From the NCBI GenBank assembly GCA_031286585.1, contig JAITUC010000044.1, forward strand, positions 1 to 64,000: 64,000 bases of DNA, written 5' to 3'. Shown one piece after another: positions 1-8,907 of this stretch. The number at the start of each line of letters is the position of its first letter. The stretch's first letter is position 1. A program made the translations under genes and the position numbers. Below the pieces are notes generated by a model. It had not been told where the DNA came from. It did no database searches and worked only from the letters and a program-made list of their open reading frames with translations. The DNA is from Delftia acidovorans. Lineage in GTDB: Bacteria > Pseudomonadota > Gammaproteobacteria > Burkholderiales > Burkholderiaceae_C.

Positions 1-1
1 C

Positions 2-901
2 CTGAGCGAATACCTCTACGAGCCCGACAGCTTCGTGCCCCTGGCCAAGCTGGAGTCGGAATGGAGGAACGAGGAACACCGCAGCGCACAGGCAGAAGCG
101 GACACAGCCAGCTTTGCCACCTACTACTACCACTGCGACCAGATCGGCGCCCCCCAGGAACTCACCGACGAAGCCGGCCGCATCGTCTGGGCTGCCAGCT
201 ACAAGGTCTGGGGCCAGACCCAGCAGTTGCAGTACCTGCGCACTGGCACGGACGATGCAGCGGTGTTCACCCACGACCAGCGCCCGCTGGCCCTGGCCAC
301 CCAGGGTGAGGTACAAAGCCTTGCGCTGGTGGAGCAACCGCTACGGTTTCAGGGACAGTACTTTGACGGCGAGACGGGGCTGCACTACAACCGGTTCAGG
401 TATTACGATCCTGTGGTGGGGAGGTTTGTGCATCAGGATCCGATTGGGTTGTTTGGTGGAAATAATTTATTTATTTATGCAAACAATCCTCTCGAATGGA
501 TAGATCCGTATGGCTTAGCAAAACGCAGTGGACCTGGTATTCGGGAAAAACTTTATCCAACAAGAATTCGCAAACGCCGAAGAAATGCCCTAGAGAAACA
601 ACAGACAGACACCAACGGAAATATCCCTTGCGCTATTTGTGGGTGCTTATTAAACACAAGCAATACTTCTGTTCAACATGATCCAGCACTGGTTGAAACA
701 CATAATACACAAGGATATAATACGGCTCAAAAAACCAGAAATGATCTATATAATACAACTGCAACGAGTCTGGTGTGCCTTCCTTGCCAAAAGTCTGAGG
801 GAGGGACCATGAGTCACACCCAGCAATATCGCACAGATACAGGCCCAAACTTTAAACCAAGAAAATCAAGGAAGAAAAAAGATGATGGATGCGCAAATTA
901 A
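2..901 (+). CDS. Rhs/YD-repeat protein, C-terminal end with HNH-like nuclease tip (5' partial)
   Basis: The reading frame is open from the left edge, so the start lies outside the window. The first half is the end of an Rhs shell: YDPVVGRFVHQDPIGL, then NPLEWIDPYGL, the conserved motif just before the variable tip. The last ~125 residues are a different, lower-GC tip with PCAICG, QHDP and SLVCLPCQKSEGG, a CxxC...H...CxxC pattern typical of treble-clef HNH nucleases. In this family the tip is released inside the Rhs cocoon and delivered by a type VI or similar secretion system to attack DNA of competitors; this role is inferred. The stop overlaps the next gene by 20 bases, which fits a toxin-immunity pair. 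Confidence 0.9.
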   Translation: MSEYLYEPDSFVPLAKLESEWRNEEHRSAQAEADTASFATYYYHCDQIGAPQELTDEAGRIVWAASYKVWGQTQQLQYLRTGTDDAAVFTHDQRPLALATQGEVQSLALVEQPLRFQGQYFDGETGLHYNRFRYYDPVVGRFVHQDPIGLFGGNNLFIYANNPLEWIDPYGLAKRSGPGIREKLYPTRIRKRRRNALEKQQTDTNGNIPCAICGCLLNTSNTSVQHDPALVETHNTQGYNTAQKTRNDLYNTTATSLVCLPCQKSEGGTMSHTQQYRTDTGPNFKPRKSRKKKDDGCAN

Positions 902-1502
902 AACTGAGGAAGCAAAAGAAGCGATATTATCCTTCGATATTAGAAGGAGTGTTATTTTGTGCGCTTATATTAAAGAATGGGGAATGCCGGAATACAGATT
1001 GAAGATGGGTAAAAACAACACCCATTCAGCAGTGGAATTATACTTCTTCCCAGCAAAAGAAAAAAAATATCCAGCTAGATTCGCAACGGTAGGACTTTCA
1101 AATTTCACAAGAAAAAATGGAAAACGCATCTGCACAGAATTCATGTTGGCCTTGGAGAGTGGACTGGGAAATGAGAGTATTGACAGAGTCTTTACGTATT
1201 TTTGCGACATAATAGCTCACAACATTGAGAATGTAGAAAGCTCTGAGCCTCCACGGGTCATGAGTGAAAGCGCCTTAGCCCCCGAAAGATGGACAACCAA
1301 GGCCATACTAATTGATGAACTACGAGGAGAAAGCGAGGAGCTCGAAGAAATAATAATAGGATCCGAAAAAGTTAGCCTACTTTGGGTCATTCCAATTAAT
1401 GAGAATGAAGAGAAGATTATTCTCAACAAAGGCATCGATGCTTTCGATGAATATATAGAGAACCTCCCTTACTCCATAATAAATCCGGTTCGACCAAGCT
1501 AG
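882..1502 (+). CDS. SUFU-domain immunity protein
   Basis: A 206-residue cytoplasmic protein in AT-rich DNA directly behind the Rhs nuclease tip, overlapping its stop. AAGGAAG at 868-874 is a good ribosome site for ATG 882 or 885. The C-terminal part (LLWVIPINENEE, then GIDAFDEYIEN) resembles suppressor-of-fused (SUFU) domains, a common immunity fold in bacterial polymorphic toxin systems. It probably neutralises the upstream HNH tip. The family call rests on motif recognition; the pairing is inferred from overlap and order. Confidence 0.8.
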   Translation: MMDAQIKTEEAKEAILSFDIRRSVILCAYIKEWGMPEYRLKMGKNNTHSAVELYFFPAKEKKYPARFATVGLSNFTRKNGKRICTEFMLALESGLGNESIDRVFTYFCDIIAHNIENVESSEPPRVMSESALAPERWTTKAILIDELRGESEELEEIIIGSEKVSLLWVIPINENEEKIILNKGIDAFDEYIENLPYSIINPVRPS

Positions 1503-1653
1503 CGTCCCCAGGAACTCACCGACGAAAACGGCCGCATCGTCGGGCCGACAGCTACAAGGTCTGGGTCAAACCCAGCAGTTGCAGTACCTGCGCATAGGCA
1601 CTAAGGATGCGGCGGTGTCTACTCACGACCAGGGCCTCCTGGCTTTGGCTTAT
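1503..1653 (+). pseudogene. Rhs core fragment (displaced)
   Basis: This stretch is a degenerate copy of about 160-300 of the same window: the DNA for PQELTDE, then QYLRxGTxDAAVxTHDQ, is recognisable but with frame changes and no start. It is the high-GC Rhs core upstream of the next immunity gene, whose own toxin tip is lost. Such remnants are left when a new tip recombines into an Rhs gene and displaces the older tip and its immunity gene. Confidence 0.85.
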
Positions 1654-1663
1654 AAGGAACATC

Positions 1664-2182
1664 ATGGAAAGCGCGGATTTCGTAAAAATCATCAAAGACG
1701 CAGCCTTGAAAGCATTTTCCAATTTAAGAGATTCTCACCCAGAAGAGGATTTTTGTGCATTTGGCCTATACTCTGACGAGGGCGCTATGACTGTTTGCCC
1801 ATCAGCAAACACCACCTCGTTCTTAGAGAAGAAAATTAAAGAAGACCCAGAAGACCCTCAATATTACAAATGGAGTACAGCCGAATGGAAATACGAATTC
1901 TCAGGACATGAATGGTTTACCGATGTTTCTGCCGAAATATCAAAATTTCATAACACAAAACACAGCAATAAAGATTTTATAAAATTTCAGAATAATCTTT
2001 TCGAATCATGTGTAGCTGCACTTGAGCAATTAAAATTCGAAAATTTTTTCAGCAACTGTATATTGGTTTTTTCCGTAACAGACTATACCAATGATAAAAA
2101 GGAAATTTCATGGATCTCGCGCCTTAACAGCCCGCAAGAAGCATCTAATTTCAAAAAATGGATTGATAAGCAAGACGAATAA
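1664..2182 (+). CDS. DUF4303-type immunity protein
   Basis: A 172-residue protein beginning MESADFVKII; AAGGAA at 1654-1659 precedes ATG 1664, so the longer upstream frame, which is Rhs remnant, is not used. It shows the DUF4303 pattern: an N-terminal helix, FCAFGLYSDEG, then a TAEWKYE strand and an acidic C-terminus. DUF4303 proteins are recurrent in polymorphic-toxin immunity clusters. The cognate toxin is not present here. Probably a retained orphan immunity gene. Confidence 0.75.
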   Translation: MESADFVKIIKDAALKAFSNLRDSHPEEDFCAFGLYSDEGAMTVCPSANTTSFLEKKIKEDPEDPQYYKWSTAEWKYEFSGHEWFTDVSAEISKFHNTKHSNKDFIKFQNNLFESCVAALEQLKFENFFSNCILVFSVTDYTNDKKEISWISRLNSPQEASNFKKWIDKQDE

Positions 2183-2302
2183 ATAAAATTTCCAACTGAT
2201 TGATGTCGTAGAATAGATTTCTATAGAGTAAAAGGCTTGAATATTTAGAGAATTCGGAAAACACTAATGGAGTACATTCCATAAATACTCTATCTATTTT
2301 GA

Positions 2303-2482
2303 ATGGGTATGGCTCCAGTCCGCGCGTTACGCTACGACGCGCTTGGCCGGCGCATCGACAAGCAAGATTCCTTCGGGCGCACCACCTTCCTCTACGGCGA
2401 GCTGCTCGCCGGAGAGATATGTGGCTCCCTCCCTGATCGAATACCTCTATGGGTCCGACAGCTTCGTGCTCCTGGCCCAGCC
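2303..2482 (+). pseudogene. Rhs repeat fragment with frame change
   Basis: The frame starting at 2303 encodes RYDALGRRIDKQDSFGRTTF, a YD-repeat unit. At about 2425 the homology moves to another frame, where IEYLYGSDSFVLLAQ matches the EYLYEPDSFVPLAK of the window-edge Rhs gene. The shift is not a simple one-base loss, so it looks like genuine decay. This is a second displaced Rhs piece, again placed before an immunity-like gene. Confidence 0.8.
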
Positions 2483-2610
2483 ACAGCTAACCCTACTCTT
2501 GATTTCTTGATCGACTAGGTTGGATTTTCAAAATACCGGATTTTGACATTATCAAAAAATGTGAAATATCAAATTTTATATTTTTAATAACTTCAGAAAA
2601 TGAAAGACCT

Positions 2611-3143
2611 ATGACAACCATATCGGATTATCCAGCGGATGTGCAAGAGATTCTCATTTTCATGAGAGATAAAAACTTCTCAGCGGCATATATAAAAATA
2701 ATGATAGCCATACAGAAATCATCAAAAATATACATAAAGCCCTGGAAATATATACCAATCAAGATGTCAGAATTCCATATTACTTTCTGCCAGACATATT
2801 CAATTCCGCTCTGGGCGAAATTAAAACACCCACGCCACCAAATCAGTTAGAAAACTTCGCAATGCATCGTGACTCGGAAAATTATTACGAAAAAATAAGA
2901 ACAAACAACAAGCATCTGATCATTGACTTGAACCTGGATGATGATGATTACGATTTTCTGACAAATATCTTCTATGAGGATCTTGTGACTTGTGCAAAAT
3001 CCAGACTTTTCTCAGAAGAAAAAATCAATTTCTTCGAAAAGTTATTCAAAATATATGAGTCATCAGGATTTCCCTGCGGCTGGAAAGGAGGAAACAATCC
3101 GAATAATAGTGATTTTGTAATTTTCTCTAAAACTGATATCTAG
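2611..3143 (+). pseudogene. frameshifted immunity-like gene of unknown family
   Basis: The first part (MTTISDYPADVQEIL...) and the second part (...LDDDDYDFLTNIFYEDL...SSGFPCGWKGG) are in different frames. Reading the second frame backwards past 2862 gives sensible protein to about 2700 (HKALEIYTNQDVRIPYYF), so the two are one gene of ~178 residues broken at an A-rich site near 2694-2700; one extra base would restore it. I do not recognise the family. Its position after an Rhs fragment and its low GC suggest another immunity gene. Confidence 0.6.
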
Positions 3144-3164
3144 CCATTTGAACAATCAATAACC

Positions 3165-3623
3165 ATGGCCAGCACGATCGACACCATCATTACCTTAATG
3201 TCAGGCAGGTATCATCGCGACACTCCTTTGGAAGAAGCAACAATCAAGGACACATCAAGAAGGATAGATCTGCCTTGCGACTATACCCAATGGATGCATT
3301 GGTCCAATGGAGGAGAAGGTGATTTCGGTGCTCTATATTTATTTTTCTGGCCGCTGAACGAAATTGATCAACTCAACAGAGAATTTTGCATTCAGAAGTA
3401 TCTTGGCGCCAAGGCTTTGTGCTTTGCCACGGACGGCGGAGGAGTTGGCTATGTTTTCAGGTCTCTCTCCAACGACTGTTCTGTTTGGTCCGTTCCCTTG
3501 GGAGATCTGGACTGGAACGCTGCAAGTAAATTAGGCGACAATTTCAGCGCGGCGTTGGTTGATTCCCTAAATTCCACAAAGTCAGAGATAGTCGAAGAAA
3601 AATCAAGCAAGTCGAAGCAATAG
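3165..3623 (+). CDS. SMI1/KNR4 (SUKH) family immunity protein
   Basis: A 152-residue protein with hallmarks of SUKH domains: LPCDYTQWMHWSNGGEG (residues ~36-53), LYLFFWPLNEI, and the core FATDGGGVGYVF followed by VPLGDLDW. SUKH proteins are the largest immunity superfamily for contact-delivered nuclease toxins. The last ~15 residues (Lys, Ser and Glu rich) are a variable tail. No strong ribosome site precedes ATG 3165. Its toxin is not present in the window. Confidence 0.8.
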   Translation: MASTIDTIITLMSGRYHRDTPLEEATIKDTSRRIDLPCDYTQWMHWSNGGEGDFGALYLFFWPLNEIDQLNREFCIQKYLGAKALCFATDGGGVGYVFRSLSNDCSVWSVPLGDLDWNAASKLGDNFSAALVDSLNSTKSEIVEEKSSKSKQ

Positions 3624-3667
3624 ATTTCTTCAGCAGCCGTCGACCCGAATCAGCGCAATCCAATAAT

Positions 3668-3951
3668 ATTCATGCCCTCAATCTTCAGCTCGTTGAAGAA
3701 ACCATACGCTTGCTGGCTGCCGCATTCTTTCATCAAGATTCGGCAAATCCGCTCTGGAGAACGACGATATTTATGCCGAAGCTAATCGTGTCTGCATCAG
3801 GATCTATCCATTGAATTTCGGAGCCTGGGGTTACGAGATGGACGTTTACATCGGAGACAAAAAGTCTGATCTGACCATGCATGGCGAACTGCCTGAAGAT
3901 TTCTGCAAGAATCCGCACGGCCCCAAACTTCATCTGTTTGAAGTCATGTGA
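3668..3951 (+). pseudogene. frameshifted small protein remnant
   Basis: The frame at 3668 gives a helix (LVEETIRLLAAAFFHQD), and from about 3757 the frame one base earlier continues as ENDDIYAEANRVCIRIYPLN, NFGAWGYEMDVYIGD and a stop at 3949-3951. Adding one base near the GG at 3756-3757 would fuse them into one ~94-residue protein. The RIYP..FG.WGYEMDVYIGD segment looks conserved but I cannot name the family with confidence. Probably another decayed immunity gene. Confidence 0.55.
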
Positions 3952-3965
3952 TTTTTGCCTCGACC

Positions 3966-4838
3966 ATGCAAACCATTCCCGAACTCGCCAGCCCTCAATC
4001 CTGGCAATCCGCCACGCACTCCCGCCGCGAAGACATCCGTCACGCCATTCTTGAGCGGCTACCTGGCAACTTCGAGCCCGTCAAGCCCTTCGTCTACGCA
4101 GAAACTGCCGAAGGCGCGGCATTGGATCTGCCCTGTTTCCATGACGCGCAGCATGAGACCACGCTGACCCTGGTCCTGGGCGGCGATTTCACCTACGGCG
4201 CAACGACGCAGCGGCTGGCGAAGTTGCGCGGTTAGATTCCTGCGGAGGATTGGTCCTTGATTGCGCCGGTGGTCCATACAGCGCATGAGGCAGGTCCCGT
4301 GCATGTGCCCGCATTTCTGATGGGCCGCTTCCCCACATTCGAGTGGGTGCTGGACGAGCATGTGGAGCTGTGCGAAGGTCTGGAGCGGCCCGATTTCTCC
4401 AGCGAGGATGGCCCCTTTCCCGCCTATGTCACGCAAGAGGAAGCGCAGCGCTTTCTGGCCGCCACGGGCTATCGCCTGCCTTGGGACCATGAGTGGGAGT
4501 ACGTTGCGAAGGCAGGCTCGGAGCGGCTGTATGTGTGCGGGGATGCGGTTCCCCAGCGCGATCTGTCCGGGGACGTGTGCCTGACGCAGTTTGGCAATGG
4601 CCGGCTCAACCGCGCGGCCGCCAATCCCTGGGGAATGGCGGCGTTGGCGGTGGCCACGTTCACCCGGCTGCAGGCCAGGCCGCACGAGTGGCGCATCCGC
4701 GGCGGTGCGGCGGCGTTCTATCCGTTTCAGCATCCCATGCAGCAGGCCATGCTGCTGACGGAGCTTCAGCTGCCGCTGGCCAACATGCCCGGGCAGATGG
4801 CGGGTCTGCGCCTGTGCCTCGATGTTCCCGCCATATAG
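3966..4838 (+). pseudogene. formylglycine-generating-enzyme (SUMF1)-like gene with in-frame TAG
   Basis: One frame runs from MQTIPELASPQSW (ATG 3966; a GTG at 3948 is an alternative) to 4838, interrupted only by TAG at 4233-4235. Both sides are SUMF1/FGE-like: VYAETAEGAA before, and VPAFLMGRFP, YVTQEEAQRFLAATGYRLPW and HEWRIRGGAA after. Such domains occur in sulfatase maturases and in many enzymes fused to or near effector genes. The stop would cut the protein to ~89 residues. It is a single substitution, so either recent inactivation or a sequence error. GC is high, unlike the immunity island to its left. Confidence 0.75.
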
Positions 4839-4943
4839 GCATACATGGCAGTATGGGGCCAATCCGTGCACAGCCGTCGTTCTGGCGCACCTGGCACAGC
4901 AATGTTCTGGTCGCGTCATTTTTCGGCTCTAGGATGGCGGGCC

Positions 4944-5657
4944 ATGCGCAATCCCCACTCCCTTTGGACGGCAGCAGCCCTGGGCCTGGCAGCGGGCCTG
5001 GGCATCGGCCCGGCCCACGCGGCTCGCCCCATGATCACGGACGATGCCCGTATCGTCGATGCCAAGTCCTGCCAGCTGGAAAGCTGGGTCAAGTCCAAAA
5101 AGGACAGTACGGAGTTCTGGGCCCAGCCGGCCTGCAATTTCACGGGCAATCTGGAGGTGACGCTGGGCGCGGCACGCACGCGCGAGGACGGCAACAGCCG
5201 GACCACGGATGTGGTGATCCAGGGCAAGACCCTGTTCAAGGAGCTGCAGCCCAATGGCTGGGGCTGGGGCCTGACCGTGGGCAATGCCCGGCATCCGAAC
5301 GACGAGGGCCAGGGCCGGGGAGATTTGTACGCCTATGTGCCCGTCACATTCTCGCTGCGCGATGACCGGTTGTTCTTCCACACCAACGTGGGCTGGTTGC
5401 GCACGGCGCAGACGCACAGCAACCGCATGACCTGGGGCCTGGCCACCGAGGCCCAACTGAGCCAGAGCACCTGGCTGATTGCCGAGACATTCGGCCAGAA
5501 CCAGGGCAAGCCCTCCTACCAGATGGGCCTGCGCTACTGGCTGGTGCCTGGACATGTGCAGATCGATGCCACCTACGGCAACCGCGCAGGCAGTGGCACG
5601 CAGGAGCGGTGGTTTTCCATCGGCTTGCGGCTGCTGTCATCGCCGTTTCTGCCCTGA
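4944..5657 (+). CDS. exported outer-membrane-like protein of unknown function
   Basis: Starting at ATG 4944 (AGGA upstream), residues 1-26 form a clear signal peptide ending GPAHA, followed by ARPMITDDARIVDAKSCQLE. The remaining ~210 residues alternate hydrophobic and polar residues with many aromatic and Gly residues, as in small beta-barrel or transporter-like outer-membrane proteins. The motif beginning MITDDAR occurs in hypothetical proteins of Burkholderiales. Function unknown. It stands alone, convergent with the acyl-CoA synthetase gene. Confidence 0.65.
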   Translation: MRNPHSLWTAAALGLAAGLGIGPAHAARPMITDDARIVDAKSCQLESWVKSKKDSTEFWAQPACNFTGNLEVTLGAARTREDGNSRTTDVVIQGKTLFKELQPNGWGWGLTVGNARHPNDEGQGRGDLYAYVPVTFSLRDDRLFFHTNVGWLRTAQTHSNRMTWGLATEAQLSQSTWLIAETFGQNQGKPSYQMGLRYWLVPGHVQIDATYGNRAGSGTQERWFSIGLRLLSSPFLP

Positions 5658-5846
5658 GTCCTGCCCCCTGCGCTCGCGGCGCTCCGAACCCGTCCGGACC
5701 GTCTGATCACCAGGGGGCGTGAAGCGCCAGCACCCCGGCCCAGGGCCTGTTGGCGGGACTGGGCTGAAGGGCCAGCGCGCTGGCCACCGCCCAGGCTTGT
5801 CGTGGATGGTGTTGGTTTGCCCTAGATGCCTCTTGCCGCCCAGCGC

Positions 5847-7763
5847 TCAGGCCGCATCCTCGATACGCACCGGCTCGCCCACGAAGGCCAGCGCCTGGCC
5901 AGCCTCCGCCCAGGGCCGCCTGTCGGCCGCCTTGCCAGGCCGCAGCACAAAGCCCTCGCCTTCCGCATGCGTGGTGCTGCCGGCGGGCGGCAGCGGCAGG
6001 CCCATGCGCTCATGTGCCTGGGCCACCAGGGTGCGGGCGTAGATTTCCGCGGCCATGCTGCGCAGGCGCGGCTTGTAGACCTTGCCCACGTTGGTGGTGG
6101 GCAGCGCGTCGATGATGCGCACATGGCGCGGGCGCGCGGGCGCTTCGTCCACGCCGGCTGCGGCAAAGGCCAGCAGTTCGGTTTCATCGGCCTGGGCGCC
6201 GGGGTGGAGGGCGACAAAGGCCACGGGCACCTCGCCCGCATAGGCGTCGGGCGCGCCCACGGCGGCGCAGGCCTTGACGGCCGGATGGCGCTCCAGCGCC
6301 TGCTCGATCACCTGCGGATCGATGTTGTGGCCGCTGCGGATGATGACGTCCTTGGAGCGCCCGCGCAGCCGCAACAGGCCGTCGTCGCCGACCGAGCCCA
6401 GGTCACCCGTGATCAGCCAGCCGTCATCGGTGAGGTAGCTGGACGGCGCTATGCCGCCCAGGTAGCCGGAAAACAGGTTGGGCGACTGGAACACCACCAT
6501 GCCGGTTTCGCCGGGCGCGGCCTCCTGCCCCGATGGCCGGCCGTCCGGCCCCATGCGGCGCACGGCCAGGCGCGCAAACGGCAGGCGCAGGCCCACATGG
6601 CCGGCCGCCGCGTGCAGGCCGGGCGGCGTGATGGTGGAGATGCCCGTCATCTCGGTCATGCCCAGGCTCTCGTGCACATGAAAGCCGCTGTGCGCCTTGA
6701 AGCGCGCCGCCACCTCGGGCGACAGCGGCGCGGCGCCCGTGCGGAAGTAGCGGATGGAGGACACATCGGCACCCTGCAGCGGCACCTCCACCAGCGCCGC
6801 CAGCACGGTGGGTACGGCCGACATCAGCGTGGGCTTCCACTGTGCCGCCATGCGCCAGAAGCCGGCAATCACGGCCTTGTTGCGGAACAGCCCCGTGGTC
6901 GGAATGATGACGTGGGCCCCGGCCGAGAAGCAGGCCAGCGAGCCCGGCAGCACCCCCGCCACATGGAACAGCGGGTAGCCGTTGATGGTGCGGTCGGCCC
7001 TGTTAAGGCCCTGCATCTGCACGCTGGCCCAGGCGGTGTAGACCTGGGCGCCATGCGTCTGCACGGCAATCTTGGGCGCGCCCGTGGTGCCGCCCGTGTG
7101 AAAGAAGGCGGCGACATCGCCGGCCCGGATCCGGCGTCCGCTCACCAGCCGGTCGGCCGGCTGCGCGGCCAGGGCGGCATGCAGATCGCTGGCGGGCCAG
7201 CGCTGTCCATTCGCCTGGAGAGCCCGGCCTTCATGCGATACCCAGAGCACATGCGCCAGGTCCGCATCCAGCGACGCCACTTTCTCGCGGATACCGGCAT
7301 CGTCCTCATCCGCCCAGGCGATCAGGAAGCGCGCGCCCGTGGTCTTGATCAGTGCGGAGATCTTTTCCGCACTCAGCAGCGGATTGATGGGCTGCACGAT
7401 GCCCGCCGCCTCGCCGCCCCACAGCGCAAAGTGGTACTCCATGCAGCCGGGCAGCAGGATGGCCACCGTGTCGCTGGCGCCCATGCCCAGCGCATGCAGG
7501 GCGTTGGCCGTCTGGTGGATCTTGCCCAGCAGTTCGGCATAGCTCAGGTGCCGGGCATCATCCACGCTGCCGGCCTGGGGCAGAAAGCTCAGCGCCCTGC
7601 CCTGGCCGTGCTCACGCGCGGAGTTGCAAAAGAGGTCATAGACCGTTTCCGCCGTGATCAGCCCGGCCATGGGCTGGCTTTCGATGGCCTGCACATCGGC
7701 CAGGGAACGCACGGCCCGCAGGGGCCGGAACATGGATTGCGCGGGGACAGGACTCAGGGCCAT
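5847..7763 (-). CDS. acyl-CoA synthetase (AMP-binding, ANL superfamily)
   Basis: A 638-residue ANL enzyme that would activate a carboxylic acid to acyl-AMP and then acyl-CoA. The P-loop is FFHTGGTTGAPK (A3), with ESLGMTEMTG (A5), TGDLG (A7), RLRGRSKDVIIRSGHNI (A8) and the catalytic lysine in TNVGKVYKP (A10). Substrate cannot be read from sequence. It starts 4 bases after the stop of the Tct binding protein gene, so the two form one transcript: a high-affinity carboxylate capture protein plus the activating enzyme. Confidence 0.9.
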   Translation of the reverse strand: MALSPVPAQSMFRPLRAVRSLADVQAIESQPMAGLITAETVYDLFCNSAREHGQGRALSFLPQAGSVDDARHLSYAELLGKIHQTANALHALGMGASDTVAILLPGCMEYHFALWGGEAAGIVQPINPLLSAEKISALIKTTGARFLIAWADEDDAGIREKVASLDADLAHVLWVSHEGRALQANGQRWPASDLHAALAAQPADRLVSGRRIRAGDVAAFFHTGGTTGAPKIAVQTHGAQVYTAWASVQMQGLNRADRTINGYPLFHVAGVLPGSLACFSAGAHVIIPTTGLFRNKAVIAGFWRMAAQWKPTLMSAVPTVLAALVEVPLQGADVSSIRYFRTGAAPLSPEVAARFKAHSGFHVHESLGMTEMTGISTITPPGLHAAAGHVGLRLPFARLAVRRMGPDGRPSGQEAAPGETGMVVFQSPNLFSGYLGGIAPSSYLTDDGWLITGDLGSVGDDGLLRLRGRSKDVIIRSGHNIDPQVIEQALERHPAVKACAAVGAPDAYAGEVPVAFVALHPGAQADETELLAFAAAGVDEAPARPRHVRIIDALPTTNVGKVYKPRLRSMAAEIYARTLVAQAHERMGLPLPPAGSTTHAEGEGFVLRPGKAADRRPWAEAGQALAFVGEPVRIEDAA

Positions 7764-7767
7764 GGAC

Positions 7768-8784
7768 TCACTCCGCTCCCAGGCCGTTGGCGCGCACCAC
7801 CTCGCCCCAGCGCGTGTAGTCGCTGCGGATCAGGGCCTCGGTGTCCTGGGGGTTGAGGTAGGCGGCCGTCACGCCGATCTTCTCGAAACGGTCGCGCACC
7901 TCGTCGGTGGCCAGCAGCTGGCGCGAGGTGGCGCTGAGTTTGTCGATGATGGCGCGCGGCGTGTCCCTGGGTGCCACCAGGCCACCCCAGGACGATGCCT
8001 CATAGCCGCCAAAGCCCTGCTCGGCCATGGTCTGCACGCCATCCAGCGCCTTCACGCGCTGGGGCGTGCCCACGGCCAGTGCCCTCAGGCGGCCGCTGCG
8101 GATATGGGGCAGCGCAGACACCATGTCCGCATAGATCACCGGCACCACGCCGCCCAGCGTGTCGTTCATGGCGGGCGCGCTGCCCTTGTAGGCCACGTGC
8201 TGCATGGTGTGGAGCTTGGCGGATTTCATCAGCTCCATGCTCAGGTGGCCCGAGCTGCCCGCGCCGGAGCTGGTGTAGTCCAGCGTGGCGGGCTGCGCCT
8301 TGGCGTACTGGAACAGCGATTTGAGGTCGGTCACCTTGGGCAGAGACTGCGCATTGACCGCAATCACATTGGGCAGGTCATAGATCTTGGTGACCGGGGC
8401 GAAGTCCGTGGCCGGGTGGAACTTGACGTTCTTGAAGAAATGCGGCGCCATGATGGTGGGCGTGACCATCATCATCAGCGTGTAGCCGTCAGGCGCTGCT
8501 GTGCGGAACTGGCCCGCCGCCACCGCGCCAGACGCACCGGGCTTGTTCTCTATCACCACCGGCTGGCCCAGTTGCCGCGCCAGCGCCTCGGCATAGACGC
8601 GCGCCGCACCATCGGTGGGCCCGCCCGGCGGGAAGGGAACGACCAGGCGAATCGGCCTGTCGGGCCAGGCGCCGGTATCGGCATTGGCCTGCGCCGCGCC
8701 GCACAGCGCTGCGAAAGCGGCCACGCCGATGGCGCCCAGCGCCATGCCCTTGGTCAACGCCTGTCTTTTTGTGATGTCTGCCAT
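7768..8784 (-). CDS. tripartite tricarboxylate transporter (TctC/Bug) substrate-binding protein
   Basis: A 338-residue periplasmic binding protein. The start at 8784 has AGGAGA upstream; residues 1-35 are a signal peptide ending in AQANA. The Bug-family signature WPDRPIRLVVPFPPGG follows directly, then PVVIENKPGA and SSGAGSSGHL in the ligand-binding region. Bug proteins bind mono- and dicarboxylates or aromatic acids. No TctA/TctB membrane genes are nearby, so this is one of the many orphan receptors of Burkholderiales. Probably controlled by the divergent LysR regulator. Confidence 0.92.
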   Translation of the reverse strand: MADITKRQALTKGMALGAIGVAAFAALCGAAQANADTGAWPDRPIRLVVPFPPGGPTDGAARVYAEALARQLGQPVVIENKPGASGAVAAGQFRTAAPDGYTLMMMVTPTIMAPHFFKNVKFHPATDFAPVTKIYDLPNVIAVNAQSLPKVTDLKSLFQYAKAQPATLDYTSSGAGSSGHLSMELMKSAKLHTMQHVAYKGSAPAMNDTLGGVVPVIYADMVSALPHIRSGRLRALAVGTPQRVKALDGVQTMAEQGFGGYEASSWGGLVAPRDTPRAIIDKLSATSRQLLATDEVRDRFEKIGVTAAYLNPQDTEALIRSDYTRWGEVVRANGLGAE

Positions 8785-8861
8785 CTTGTCTCCTTGAATG
8801 TCTATGTGTTCTGGCTGCCCCATTCTGCCCAGCGCACCCTCTTTGACAATGGCGGCTGCGG

Positions 8862-8876
8862 TTGACATCATGTCAA
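8862..8876. promoter_or_regulatory. LysR-type operator palindrome TTGACAT-C-ATGTCAA
   Basis: A perfect 7-bp inverted repeat with one central base, between the divergent Tct/acyl-CoA synthetase operon and the LysR gene, 32 bases before the LysR start. Further TTGACA-like half-sites lie at about 8842-8848 and 8882-8888. The spacing fits a T-N11-A LysR recognition site with flanking activation half-sites. Visible in sequence; regulator assignment is inferred. Confidence 0.7.
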
Positions 8877-8907
8877 ACAATATTGACACCCCCTCAGGCC
8901 GCAACGC

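Noticed and set aside
4233..4235. TAG considered as recoded (pyrrolysine) or suppressed
   Set aside because: No sign of recoding machinery or context; simple nonsense mutation or sequence error is more likely.
5826..7856. A 676-codon plus-strand frame over the acyl-CoA synthetase
   Set aside because: Antisense shadow; all ANL motifs are on the minus strand.
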